From Paracoccaceae bacterium (GTDB taxonomy: Bacteria > Pseudomonadota > Alphaproteobacteria > Rhodobacterales > Rhodobacteraceae): a stretch of 13,214 nt of DNA. Positions within the stretch are counted from its first letter, which is position 1. Each line of letters starts with the position of its first letter. Position numbers and translations under genes: made by a program. The stretch lies in contig JAMWZF010000051.1 in assembly GCA_024304875.1 (NCBI GenBank), forward strand, positions 1-13,214, given 5' to 3'. The notes below the pieces were generated by a model, which did no database searches, was not told the DNA's origin, and saw nothing but the letters and a program-made list of their open reading frames with translations. Shown piece after piece: positions 5,894 through 12,092 of the stretch.

Positions 5894-7101
5894 CCGACCT
5901 GATCACCCTCAAGGGGGTCAACAAGTACTATGGCGACTACCACGCCCTGCGCGACATCGACCTGACGATCCGGCAGGGGGAGTTCTTTTCGTTGCTCGGC
6001 CCCTCCGGCTGCGGCAAGACCACGCTCCTGCGCACCATCGCGGGGTTCGAGGAGGTGACGGACGGCACCCTGCACATCGACGGCAAGTCGATGAAGCGGG
6101 TCCCGGCGAACCACCGGCCGACGAACATGGTGTTCCAGTCCTATGCGATCTTTCCCCATCTTTCGGTGGCCGAGAATGTCGGCTTCGGCCTGCGCAAGGA
6201 CAAGCGCTTGAAGTCCGAGAAGGACAAGCTGATCGCCGAGGCGCTCGAGATGGTGGGCCTTGGCGGCTACGGCGGCCGGGCGGCCCATGCGCTGTCCGGC
6301 GGCCAGCGCCAGCGGGTGGCCCTCGCGCGGGCGCTGATCCTGAAACCCAAGGTCCTGCTGCTGGACGAGCCGCTCTCCGCCCTCGACAAGAAGATGCGCG
6401 AGCAGATGCAGGTGGAGCTGATCAAGCTGCAGCGCGAGGTCGGGATCACCTTCATCCTCGTCACCCACGACCAGGAGGAGGCGCTGGTCATGTCCGACCG
6501 GATCGCCGTGATGTTCGAGGGGCGCATCGTGCAGATGGACGAACCCGAGGTACTCTACCGCCGGCCCAAGGACCGGCAGGTCGCGGGCTTCATCGGGCTG
6601 ATGAACTTCCTCGAGGGCAAGGCCGGATCGCACGTCAACCGCGCCGCCGCGGCCCCGACCAAGCCCGCGCCAATCGAGGTGGCTCAGCAGGGGTTCCTCA
6701 ATCGCCTGCGCAGCCAGGTGGGCCTCGCCAAGCCCGAACCGAAACGGATCAGCCACTACCAGAGCGGAGTCGAGGTCGAGGTCGCGGGTCTCGGCAAGGC
6801 CCTGGTCCCCGCCGACCAGATCAAGGCCGAACTGCACGGAAAGCCCTGCGTCGTCGGCATCCGGCCCGAGACCCTGGCGATCCTCTTCGAGGGCGAGACG
6901 ACGGACCGCCGGGTGACCGAGGGCGTGGTGGACGAGGTCGTCTACTACGGCGACATGACCTACTACGATGTGCGAATCGCGGGGGTGGAGAAGCCGCTGA
7001 CGATCTCGATGAAGAATCTCATCGGTCGCCCGGTGCTGGAAGTCGGTGCCAAGACCCGCGTTGCCTGGGACGAACGGGCGCTGGTCTGCCTGGCGCCCTG
7101 A
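5890..7101 (+). CDS. potA: Spermidine/putrescine-type ABC transporter ATPase (PotA/PotG family)
   Basis: A 403-residue cytoplasmic ATPase that powers the PotBC permease. All nucleotide-binding motifs are intact: Walker A GPSGCGKTT (37-45), Q-loop in VFQSYAIFPH (81-90), signature LSGGQRQR (135-142), Walker B VLLLDE (155-160), D-loop SALD (163-166), and the switch histidine H193 in VTHD. The C-terminal regulatory (TOBE-type) part includes VVGIRPET (321-328) and VVYYGDMTYYDVRI (350-363). Between MNFLEG and the first TOBE strand is a Pro/Ala- and charge-rich linker (about 244-290) that looks longer than usual for PotA. The start is GTG in a GTGA overlap with potC; homology begins within five residues, supporting it. 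The gene ends the operon and is followed by strong palindromes. Confidence 0.95.
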   Translation: MTDLITLKGVNKYYGDYHALRDIDLTIRQGEFFSLLGPSGCGKTTLLRTIAGFEEVTDGTLHIDGKSMKRVPANHRPTNMVFQSYAIFPHLSVAENVGFGLRKDKRLKSEKDKLIAEALEMVGLGGYGGRAAHALSGGQRQRVALARALILKPKVLLLDEPLSALDKKMREQMQVELIKLQREVGITFILVTHDQEEALVMSDRIAVMFEGRIVQMDEPEVLYRRPKDRQVAGFIGLMNFLEGKAGSHVNRAAAAPTKPAPIEVAQQGFLNRLRSQVGLAKPEPKRISHYQSGVEVEVAGLGKALVPADQIKAELHGKPCVVGIRPETLAILFEGETTDRRVTEGVVDEVVYYGDMTYYDVRIAGVEKPLTISMKNLIGRPVLEVGAKTRVAWDERALVCLAP

Positions 7102-7164
7102 AGAGTGGGTGTGTCGGAGCCTCACCTCACCTCTCTGTGTGGCGTTCCAGGGGGCAAGCGGTAA

Positions 7165-7287
7165 GGGGCTCCGCCCCTCGGCCTGCGGCCTCACCCCGAG
7201 GTATTTGAGGCGAAAAGAGACGGGAAGAGCGCGCCCCTGCCGCCTCTTTTCGCCCGAAATACCTCGGGGTCTGGGGCAGCGCCCCAG
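7165..7287. repeat. Composite extragenic palindrome with a 27-base inverted repeat
   Basis: The core is an inverted repeat with arms at 7193-7219 and 7244-7270, 25 of 27 positions pairing, separated by 24 bases. The only mismatches are 7207/7256 and 7208/7255. The arms read ACCCCGAGGTATTT near the outside and GGCGAAAAGAG near the inside. Smaller hairpins flank it: GGGGC-TCC-GCCCC (7165-7177), GGCC-TGC-GGCC (7180-7190), and CTGGGGC-AGC-GCCCCAG (7271-7287). It lies between convergent genes, where it could end transcripts from both sides. The CCCCGAGGTATTT wording resembles dispersed intergenic repeats I associate with Rhodobacteraceae genomes; copy number cannot be seen here. Confidence 0.85.
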
Positions 7288-7334
7288 TCCGGCGTGAAAG
7301 TCCGGGCAGGACCGCTTCGGGTCTTCTCGTGTGA

Positions 7335-7352
7335 GGCGGGTCTCGACCCGCC
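7335..7352 (-). terminator. Hairpin just after the PagL-like gene
   Basis: GGCGGGT (7335-7341) pairs perfectly with ACCCGCC (7346-7352) around CTCG. It lies six bases downstream of the PagL-like stop on the minus strand. No U-tract follows in that direction, so the stem may act with the larger palindrome to end the minus-strand transcript. Confidence 0.45.
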
Positions 7353-7358
7353 CGCAGG

Positions 7359-7868
7359 TCAGTCGAAGGTGACGGAGTAGCGCACCGCGATGGTCTCGAG
7401 CCCGGGGTTGGTGCTTTCGATATCGGCGTTCGAGCGGTGATCGTAATGCACCGACAGGCTGCCGCCCCGGCCGAAGTCGTAGCCAACCCCGAGGGCCGAT
7501 CGGAACTGCAGGGTGCCGCCGAGGTCGGGGCCGTCACCGGCGTCGTAGTAGCCGGGCATCAGGGAGCCTTCGGCGAACCAGCCGCCGCCGATCTCGTAGC
7601 GGCTTTTCACCCCGATCCCGGCCCAGCTGGCCCCGGCGTCGGTGACGGACAGGCCGAAGGTCGGCTGGAACGGCCCGCGGGCGGTGCCGAAATCGTAGCC
7701 GATGTGGATTTCCTCGCCGATGCGGTCGCCCTGGAACTCCACCGCGCCACCCTGGACCCAGGCGCGGGCCGGCGGGTCCGACGGGGCGAGACAGCCTGCC
7801 GGGCAGTCGTTCACGCCCATGTCGAGAAGCGCGAGGCCGACGTAGATCGCTGCGAGGGTTCCGTCCAT
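7359..7868 (-). CDS. PagL-like lipid A 3-O-deacylase / acyloxyacyl hydrolase family protein
   Basis: A 169-residue beta-rich protein with alternating strands and glycine-aromatic endings (HIGYDFG, FGLSVTDAG, GYDFG, VRYSVTFD). Near the C-terminus, H144-x-S146 in YDHRSN and E158 in NPGLETI reproduce the spacing of the PagL catalytic triad (His, Ser two residues later, Glu twelve after Ser). PagL is an outer-membrane eight-stranded barrel that removes the 3-O acyl chain of lipid A. The family match is good, but the export signal is weak: only a short hydrophobic stretch (about 4-15) precedes NDCPAGC. The ATG at 7868 is the only start: the in-frame codon four positions upstream is the tetR TAG. 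The nine-base gap implies coupling to the TetR gene. A close relative with a different substrate cannot be excluded. Confidence 0.75.
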   Translation of the reverse strand: MDGTLAAIYVGLALLDMGVNDCPAGCLAPSDPPARAWVQGGAVEFQGDRIGEEIHIGYDFGTARGPFQPTFGLSVTDAGASWAGIGVKSRYEIGGGWFAEGSLMPGYYDAGDGPDLGGTLQFRSALGVGYDFGRGGSLSVHYDHRSNADIESTNPGLETIAVRYSVTFD

Positions 7869-7877
7869 GGCGCGACC

Positions 7878-8495
7878 CTAGCTGTCGGGCGCGACGAGGC
7901 CAAGGCCCCGGAGATAGACGCCGATCCCGGTCTCGAGCAGGTCCTCGGGCGGGAAGGGGGACTTGGTGCCGGGGCTGCCGCGGGCGAAGAGTTCGACCAC
8001 GCCGTGGGACATCGCCCAGATATGAGCCGAGAACATCTGAGGCGGCGGGCGCTTGCCCTCGGGGATATGGGCCGCGAGGGCCTCGGCGGCGGTCTCCAGC
8101 ACTGCCATCGCACGCGTCGCGGCGTCGTGCAGCTCGGGCGTCCGCTGGGTCGAGATGCCGCTTTCGAACATCGCGACGTAGTGGCCGGGGTACTTGCGCG
8201 CGAAGGCAAGGTAGGCCCGGCCCGTCGCCTCGAAGGAGGCCAGGGCGGAGGGCTGGCCGGTCTGGAAGGCGTAGTCCATCAGGTCGCCGAAGATGCGGTA
8301 GCCCTGCAGCGCGACCTCGGCGATCAGGTCCTCGCGCCCGTCGAAGTGGCGGTAGACGGCCGCGGGCGTGACCCCCGCCTGCTTGGCTGCCTCTGACAGG
8401 GTAAAGCCCGTGGGCCCCTTGTCCCGGATCAGCTCCAGCGAGGCCTCGACCAGCGCCTGCTTGAGGTTTCCGTGATGGTAGCCGCGTTTAGCCAT
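7878..8495 (-). CDS. TetR-family transcriptional regulator with WHG-type C-terminal domain
   Basis: A 205-residue dimeric repressor type. The N-terminal helix-turn-helix lies at about 10-57, with FTLSEAAKQAGVTPAAVYRH (31-50) as recognition unit and FDGREDLIAEVA after it. The C-terminal ligand domain contains HIWAMSHGVVELF (158-170), the W-x-x-x-H-G pattern of WHG-type TetR proteins. The start overlaps the end of the ppk2 gene by eight bases, and the PagL-like gene begins nine bases after its stop, so it is embedded in a minus-strand operon instead of being divergent from a target. The likely targets are its own operon or an unlinked locus. Its ligand is unknown; many relatives respond to hydrophobic compounds. 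Confidence 0.9.
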   Translation of the reverse strand: MAKRGYHHGNLKQALVEASLELIRDKGPTGFTLSEAAKQAGVTPAAVYRHFDGREDLIAEVALQGYRIFGDLMDYAFQTGQPSALASFEATGRAYLAFARKYPGHYVAMFESGISTQRTPELHDAATRAMAVLETAAEALAAHIPEGKRPPPQMFSAHIWAMSHGVVELFARGSPGTKSPFPPEDLLETGIGVYLRGLGLVAPDS

Positions 8496-9360
8496 GCCAG
8501 AGTTCGGGACCGCCGCAGACCTGTCCGTCGACCTCGCCCAGGGCGGCGGCGTCCTTGTTGGCGTAGTCGAGTTCCGTCAGCACCGCGCGGATCGCGTTCA
8601 CCCGCGCCCGCCGCTTGTCGTCCGAGCGCACGATGGTCCAGGGGGCGTGGGGCGAATGGGTCAGGCTCAGCGTTTCTCCGATGGCCTGGGAGTAGGCGTC
8701 CCAGCGTTTCAGCCCCTCGACGTCGATCCAGGAGAGTTTCCACTGCTTCAAAGGATCGCTTTCGCGGTCCAAGAACCGTTTCAGCTGCGCCGCCCGCCCG
8801 ACGTTGAGCCAGATCTTGAACAGGCGGATGCCCTCGTTCACCAGCATCTCCTCGAAGGGGCCGACCTGGCGGAACCAATGGGCGCGCTGGTCGTCGGTGC
8901 AGAAGTCGAAGACCTTCTCGACAACGCCCCGGTTGTACCAGGAGCGGTCGAAGAAGACGATCTCGCCCGCCGAGGGCAGGTGGTCGATATACCGCTGGAA
9001 ATACCACTGGCCGGCCTCGGTCTCGGTCGGCTTGGACAGGGCCACGGTGCGGGCGGAGCGGGGGTTGAGGTTCTCGCGGAAGCGCTTGATCGTGCCGCCC
9101 TTGCCGGCGGCGTCGCGCCCCTCGAAGACCACGACAATGCGCTCGCCGCTTTCCTTCACGTGGCTTTGCAGTTTCACCAGTTCGACCTGGGCCGCGTAGA
9201 GGGCCTCCTCGTAGTCGTCCTTGTCCCACTGGTCCTTGTAGGGGTAGTCGAGCGCCAGGATCTCGCCCTTGTCGGCCTTCTCGATCTCCTCGCGCACGGC
9301 CTCGGGCGCCTCTTCGGCGAAGAACCGGCTGATCGCGCCGTCGAATGGCAGGTCTTTCAT
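8488..9360 (-). CDS. ppk2: Polyphosphate kinase 2 (PPK2 family)
   Basis: A 290-residue single-domain PPK2, which transfers phosphate between inorganic polyphosphate and nucleoside di- or triphosphates. Walker A is FEGRDAAGKGGTIKRF (79-94); the Walker B/lid region is EIVFFDRSWYNRG (133-145) with D138 and R139; the C-terminal lid includes WKLSWIDVEGLKRWDAY (207-223). The N-terminal part carries YPYKDQWDKDDYEEAL (39-54) followed by LQSHVKESGERIVVVFEG. One domain of this length fits class I (ADP- or GDP-phosphorylating) enzymes; exact nucleotide preference is not readable. The ATG at 9360 begins the family N-terminus (MKDLPFDG); its ribosome binding site is weak and no upstream in-frame start exists nearby. 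It overlaps tetR by eight bases and follows a hydrolase gene by 54. Confidence 0.93.
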   Translation of the reverse strand: MKDLPFDGAISRFFAEEAPEAVREEIEKADKGEILALDYPYKDQWDKDDYEEALYAAQVELVKLQSHVKESGERIVVVFEGRDAAGKGGTIKRFRENLNPRSARTVALSKPTETEAGQWYFQRYIDHLPSAGEIVFFDRSWYNRGVVEKVFDFCTDDQRAHWFRQVGPFEEMLVNEGIRLFKIWLNVGRAAQLKRFLDRESDPLKQWKLSWIDVEGLKRWDAYSQAIGETLSLTHSPHAPWTIVRSDDKRRARVNAIRAVLTELDYANKDAAALGEVDGQVCGGPELWHG

Positions 9361-9414
9361 GGGCTTGCTCGGCTTTCTGTCCCGTCGTGCGCCACTATGG
9401 GCCGGGGCGGGACC

Positions 9415-10371
9415 CTAGCGCAATCCGGCCCGCGCTGCAGCCCGGTCGACCGCGGCAATCACGTCATCGGCGGCGACGTGCTGGGGCAGATGGCCGATGC
9501 CGGGCAGGCGGGTGACGTTGGCCTCGGGCACCTGAAGCGCGAAGGGCTCGGCGTGGATCTCGAAGGGAACGGTGCCGTCGGCGTCGCCGTGGACCAGCTC
9601 GATCGGCACCGCGATCTCGTCGTAGCGGGGCTTTATCTCGGTGATCTCGTCCAGGAGGCTGGCCCGCTGCAGGGCATTGGCGCGCAGGGAGTCCCGCCGG
9701 ATCACCAGTTCGGCGCCGATGTACTCGTCGAAGCCCTCCGTCATGTCCTGCGGCGCGAAGACGGCGCGCAGCTGGCTTGCGATGTAGCTTTCCGGCGTGA
9801 AGGCCGAGATGAGGGGGATCGCCGTGAACGGGGCCCACCAGCTGGAGTTGACCTTGTAGAGCCAGGGCAGAGGTCCGTCCCAGGGCTGGGTGGGAGAGGA
9901 GACGGGGACGACGGCCGAAAGGCGGTCCGGCAGGGTGACCGCCCAGGCCAGTGCCACCGCACCGCCATAGGACTGGCCGAGGACGATGGGCCGTTCGGCG
10001 CCAAGCTCGGCCGCTGCCGCCTGAAGCAGCGCCGCCTGCTCGGCGATCGATCCGCCGCCAGGAAGCGGGTCGGTGTAGCCGAGGCCCGGCCGGTCGAAGG
10101 TGATGACGCGGTACCGGTCGGCCAGGGCGGGAGCGAGGCGGAACGTGAAGTCGCGGGTCGAGCCGGAAGAGCCGTGGATCAGCACCACGTCCGGTCCCTC
10201 GCCCTGCACGACCGCGTGCACGCGGGTGCCGTTCACGTTCACGAAATGGCCTTCGGGCGGATAATCGGACTCTGCCTTCGCGGTGCGACCGGCCGAGACG
10301 ACGAAGGCCGCGCCGATGACAAGGACGAGGGCGCCGAGGACGAGGCAGGCGATCTTCAGGGCGATGGACAT
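9415..10371 (-). CDS. Membrane-anchored alpha/beta-fold hydrolase
   Basis: A 318-residue alpha/beta hydrolase. The N-terminus has one hydrophobic helix (about 5-26) followed by a polar region, so it is probably an inner-membrane protein with a periplasmic catalytic domain or an uncleaved signal anchor. Catalytic elements: oxyanion motif HG at 66-67 in VLIHGSSGS, nucleophile elbow GQSYGG with S134, acid in HGDADGTVP (D265 most likely), and H294 in GIGHLPQH. A cap domain follows the nucleophile (about 155-245). The fold is certain, but the substrate is not; relatives include epoxide hydrolases, haloperoxidase-like enzymes and esterases. The start is ATG; GAGGA lies somewhat far (about 14 bases) upstream. 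It lies 42 bases after metA and 54 before ppk2 on the same strand. Confidence 0.9.
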   Translation of the reverse strand: MSIALKIACLVLGALVLVIGAAFVVSAGRTAKAESDYPPEGHFVNVNGTRVHAVVQGEGPDVVLIHGSSGSTRDFTFRLAPALADRYRVITFDRPGLGYTDPLPGGGSIAEQAALLQAAAAELGAERPIVLGQSYGGAVALAWAVTLPDRLSAVVPVSSPTQPWDGPLPWLYKVNSSWWAPFTAIPLISAFTPESYIASQLRAVFAPQDMTEGFDEYIGAELVIRRDSLRANALQRASLLDEITEIKPRYDEIAVPIELVHGDADGTVPFEIHAEPFALQVPEANVTRLPGIGHLPQHVAADDVIAAVDRAAARAGLR

Positions 10372-10393
10372 TGCGGGGGCGGTTTCCTCGGTC

Positions 10394-10409
10394 GGGGCTT
10401 GTCTGCCCC
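10394..10409 (-). other. Small hairpin between metA and the hydrolase gene
   Basis: GGGGC (10394-10398) pairs with GCCCC (10405-10409) around a six-base loop, five bases after the metA stop on the minus strand. It has no U-tract. It could be a weak attenuator or a processing site; evidence is slight. Confidence 0.25.
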
Positions 10410-10413
10410 TGCA

Positions 10414-11340
10414 TCAGCGTCCGATGGCCGACAGATCGTATGGCGTCGTCTGGTATATCTGGTTGATCCAGTTGCCATATAGAAGATGCGCATGGGACCG
10501 CCACCGGTTCGGCGCCCGCCTCGCGGGATCGTCACCGGGGAAGTAGTTCACCGGCAGGGCGATCGCCTTGCCCTCCACCTGGTTGGAGGCAAGGTCGCGG
10601 GCGTATTCCTGTCCCAGCGTGTCGCTGTCGTATTCGAAGTGGTTGAAGACGTAGAGCGCCCGGTGGGCCGGGTCCTCGACCAGCGCCGGGCCGACCTCGT
10701 CCGAGTGCAGCAGGATCGGCAGGCCGGCGGCCTCGATCTCGTCCCGCTTCATTTCGGTCCAGCGGCTCACGGGCATGGCAAGGTCGTCGGAAAATCCGCG
10801 CAGGTAGGGGCTTTCCGGGGCGAAGTTCATGTGCCGATAGAGTCCGAACAGCTTGGCGTCCAGAAGATGCTTCTTCACCCCGTGGAAGTGGTGGATCATC
10901 GCCATGCCGCCCCAGCAGACGCCGAAGGTCGAATGGACGTTGGTCTGGGTCCAGTCCATCACCTCGGTCAGCTCGTCCCAGTAGGTCACCTGCTCGAAGG
11001 GCAGATGCTCGATCGGGGCGCCGGTGATGATCAGGCCGTCGAAGCGCTGATCCTTCACGTCCTGGAAGGGCTGGTAGAACTCCTCCATGTGCTCGGCGGC
11101 GGTATTGCGGGTCTGATGCTCGGACATGCGGATCAGGGACAGCTCGATCTGCAGGGGCGTGGCCCCGATCAGGCGCGAGAACTGGACCTCGGTCTCGATC
11201 TTCTTGGGCATCAGGTTGAGCAGCGCGATCCGCAGGGGCCGGATGTCCTGCCGCGCGGCCGTGTCCTCGTCCATCACCATCACGCCTTCGCGGGTCAGAA
11301 CCTCGTAGGCGGGCAGTGTGGCGGGCAGCTTGATGGGCAT
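10414..11340 (-). CDS. metA: Homoserine O-acyltransferase MetA (predicted acetyl-CoA dependent)
   Basis: A 308-residue MetA-family enzyme that acylates homoserine in the first committed step of methionine synthesis. Catalytic residues are present: nucleophile C142 in GVCWGGMA, H234 in FNHFEYD, and E236. The block LRIALLNLMPKKIETE (36-51) and GLIITGAPIEHLPFEQV (102-118) are diagnostic. Residue 111 is glutamate, which in characterised MetA proteins goes with acetyl-CoA; the E. coli succinyl-transferase has glycine there. O-acetyltransferase activity is therefore inferred, although automatic annotation usually says O-succinyltransferase. The start MPIKLPATLPAYE at 11340 matches family N-termini; longer in-frame starts give an unconserved extension. 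Its ribosome binding site is weak. It heads a run of five minus-strand genes. Confidence 0.95.
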   Translation of the reverse strand: MPIKLPATLPAYEVLTREGVMVMDEDTAARQDIRPLRIALLNLMPKKIETEVQFSRLIGATPLQIELSLIRMSEHQTRNTAAEHMEEFYQPFQDVKDQRFDGLIITGAPIEHLPFEQVTYWDELTEVMDWTQTNVHSTFGVCWGGMAMIHHFHGVKKHLLDAKLFGLYRHMNFAPESPYLRGFSDDLAMPVSRWTEMKRDEIEAAGLPILLHSDEVGPALVEDPAHRALYVFNHFEYDSDTLGQEYARDLASNQVEGKAIALPVNYFPGDDPARRAPNRWRSHAHLLYGNWINQIYQTTPYDLSAIGR

Positions 11341-11468
11341 GGGACGGGTTCCGGCATGAAGAGACACCGAAGTAATGCGGCCCGCGGGCAGGCTCAACCC
11401 CGACAACCCGCTTGCGTCGCTGCCCGGACCTGACATCGTTGCGCGTCTGCACGCATCCGGAGAACAAC
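11341..11468. promoter_or_regulatory. Divergent intergenic region between metA and the secreted-protein gene
   Basis: These 128 bases must carry the promoters of metA (minus) and the secreted-protein gene (plus). A GGAG ribosome binding site six bases before the plus-strand ATG is clear. On the minus strand a 10-base palindrome GCCCGCGGGC lies at about 11381-11390, with TTGAGC upstream and a weak TACTTC 17 bases after it. I looked for the SAM-II riboswitch often found before alphaproteobacterial metA and could not recognise its conserved core. Confidence 0.4.
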
Positions 11469-12092
11469 ATGAGTCGGCAGGGTATAGCGGCGCTGGTCCT
11501 CTCGATCCTCGCGGGTGCGGCGTCGGCCCAGATGGAGGGACCGGAGGCCGAACTCCAGCGGTGCGTCTGGGGCTGCCTCTACCGCTTCGGCCCGGCGGAG
11601 AACCCGGCCTACCAGCAATGCGTGGCCGAGGTCTGCGCCGAACTCTCGGAAGCGGTGGAGCAGTCCGACGCCTCCGCGCCGCCGGCCCCGGCGCCCGCCG
11701 TGGACGAGGCCTGGACCGCAGTCACCAGCCTGATCGACGGCACCATGGCGCGGGTGCCCTCGGGGACCGCCACGCTCTACACGCTCTGCGACAGCCGGGG
11801 TGCGCGGCTCGGCCTTGCGGGCGGCGCCTTCGAAGAGCGGTTCGTCCTCTCCACCCCGCCTGCGCCGGCCCCCTGGATGATCTTCTTCGTCGTCGACGGC
11901 GGCGCGCCCTTCGGCGTGAATTTCGCCCCCGACGGCGGGTCGCTCGGCAGCCCGATCGCCGGACAGGAGCGGCTGATCGAGGCGCTGAAGGCGGGATCCT
12001 CCGTGCAGGTGGTGCAGGGCGGCGATCTCCTCGCCACCTTCTCGCTGCGGGGATCTGCTCGGGCCTTCGCCGAGGCCCGCTGTCCCGGCTAG
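11469..12092 (+). CDS. Secreted six-cysteine protein of unknown function
   Basis: A 207-residue exported protein. The N-terminus is a short Sec signal peptide (SRQGIAALVLSILAGAASA, cleavage after A20 before QMEG). The mature N-terminal part has four cysteines in a C-x3-C ... C-x4-C pattern (C32, C36, C51, C56), suggesting a disulfide-pinned helical hairpin. A Pro/Ala linker (about 69-78) follows, then a beta-rich domain (about 82-207) with C107 in TLYTLCDSRG and C205 near the end, a likely second disulfide unit. The tail, LIEALKAGSSVQVV ... FSLRGSARAFAEARC, has the layout of IalB/DUF1176-like periplasmic proteins, but I do not claim membership. The ATG has GGAG six bases upstream. The gene is divergent from metA and its stop interlocks with that of the convergent ATPase gene. 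No function is assigned. Confidence 0.88.
   Translation: MSRQGIAALVLSILAGAASAQMEGPEAELQRCVWGCLYRFGPAENPAYQQCVAEVCAELSEAVEQSDASAPPAPAPAVDEAWTAVTSLIDGTMARVPSGTATLYTLCDSRGARLGLAGGAFEERFVLSTPPAPAPWMIFFVVDGGAPFGVNFAPDGGSLGSPIAGQERLIEALKAGSSVQVVQGGDLLATFSLRGSARAFAEARCPG

Noticed and set aside
7165..7352. CRISPR array or insertion-sequence ends
   Set aside because: There are no regularly spaced direct repeats, no transposase and no target-site duplication; the structure is a set of nested and adjacent palindromes.
7359..7868. Frameshifted or truncated PagL gene
   Set aside because: The frame is open and the catalytic triad spacing intact; the short N-terminus is odd but not evidence of a broken gene.
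8494..10482. A 662-codon open frame on the plus strand across ppk2 and the hydrolase gene
   Set aside because: It is antisense to two clear families, its product is repetitive in G, V, D, R and A without motifs, and such long shadows are expected at this GC content.
11341..11468. SAM-II riboswitch upstream of metA
   Set aside because: I looked for the conserved pseudoknot core on the minus strand and could not find it. A covariance-model search (Rfam SAM-II, SAM-V and SAH models) would settle this.
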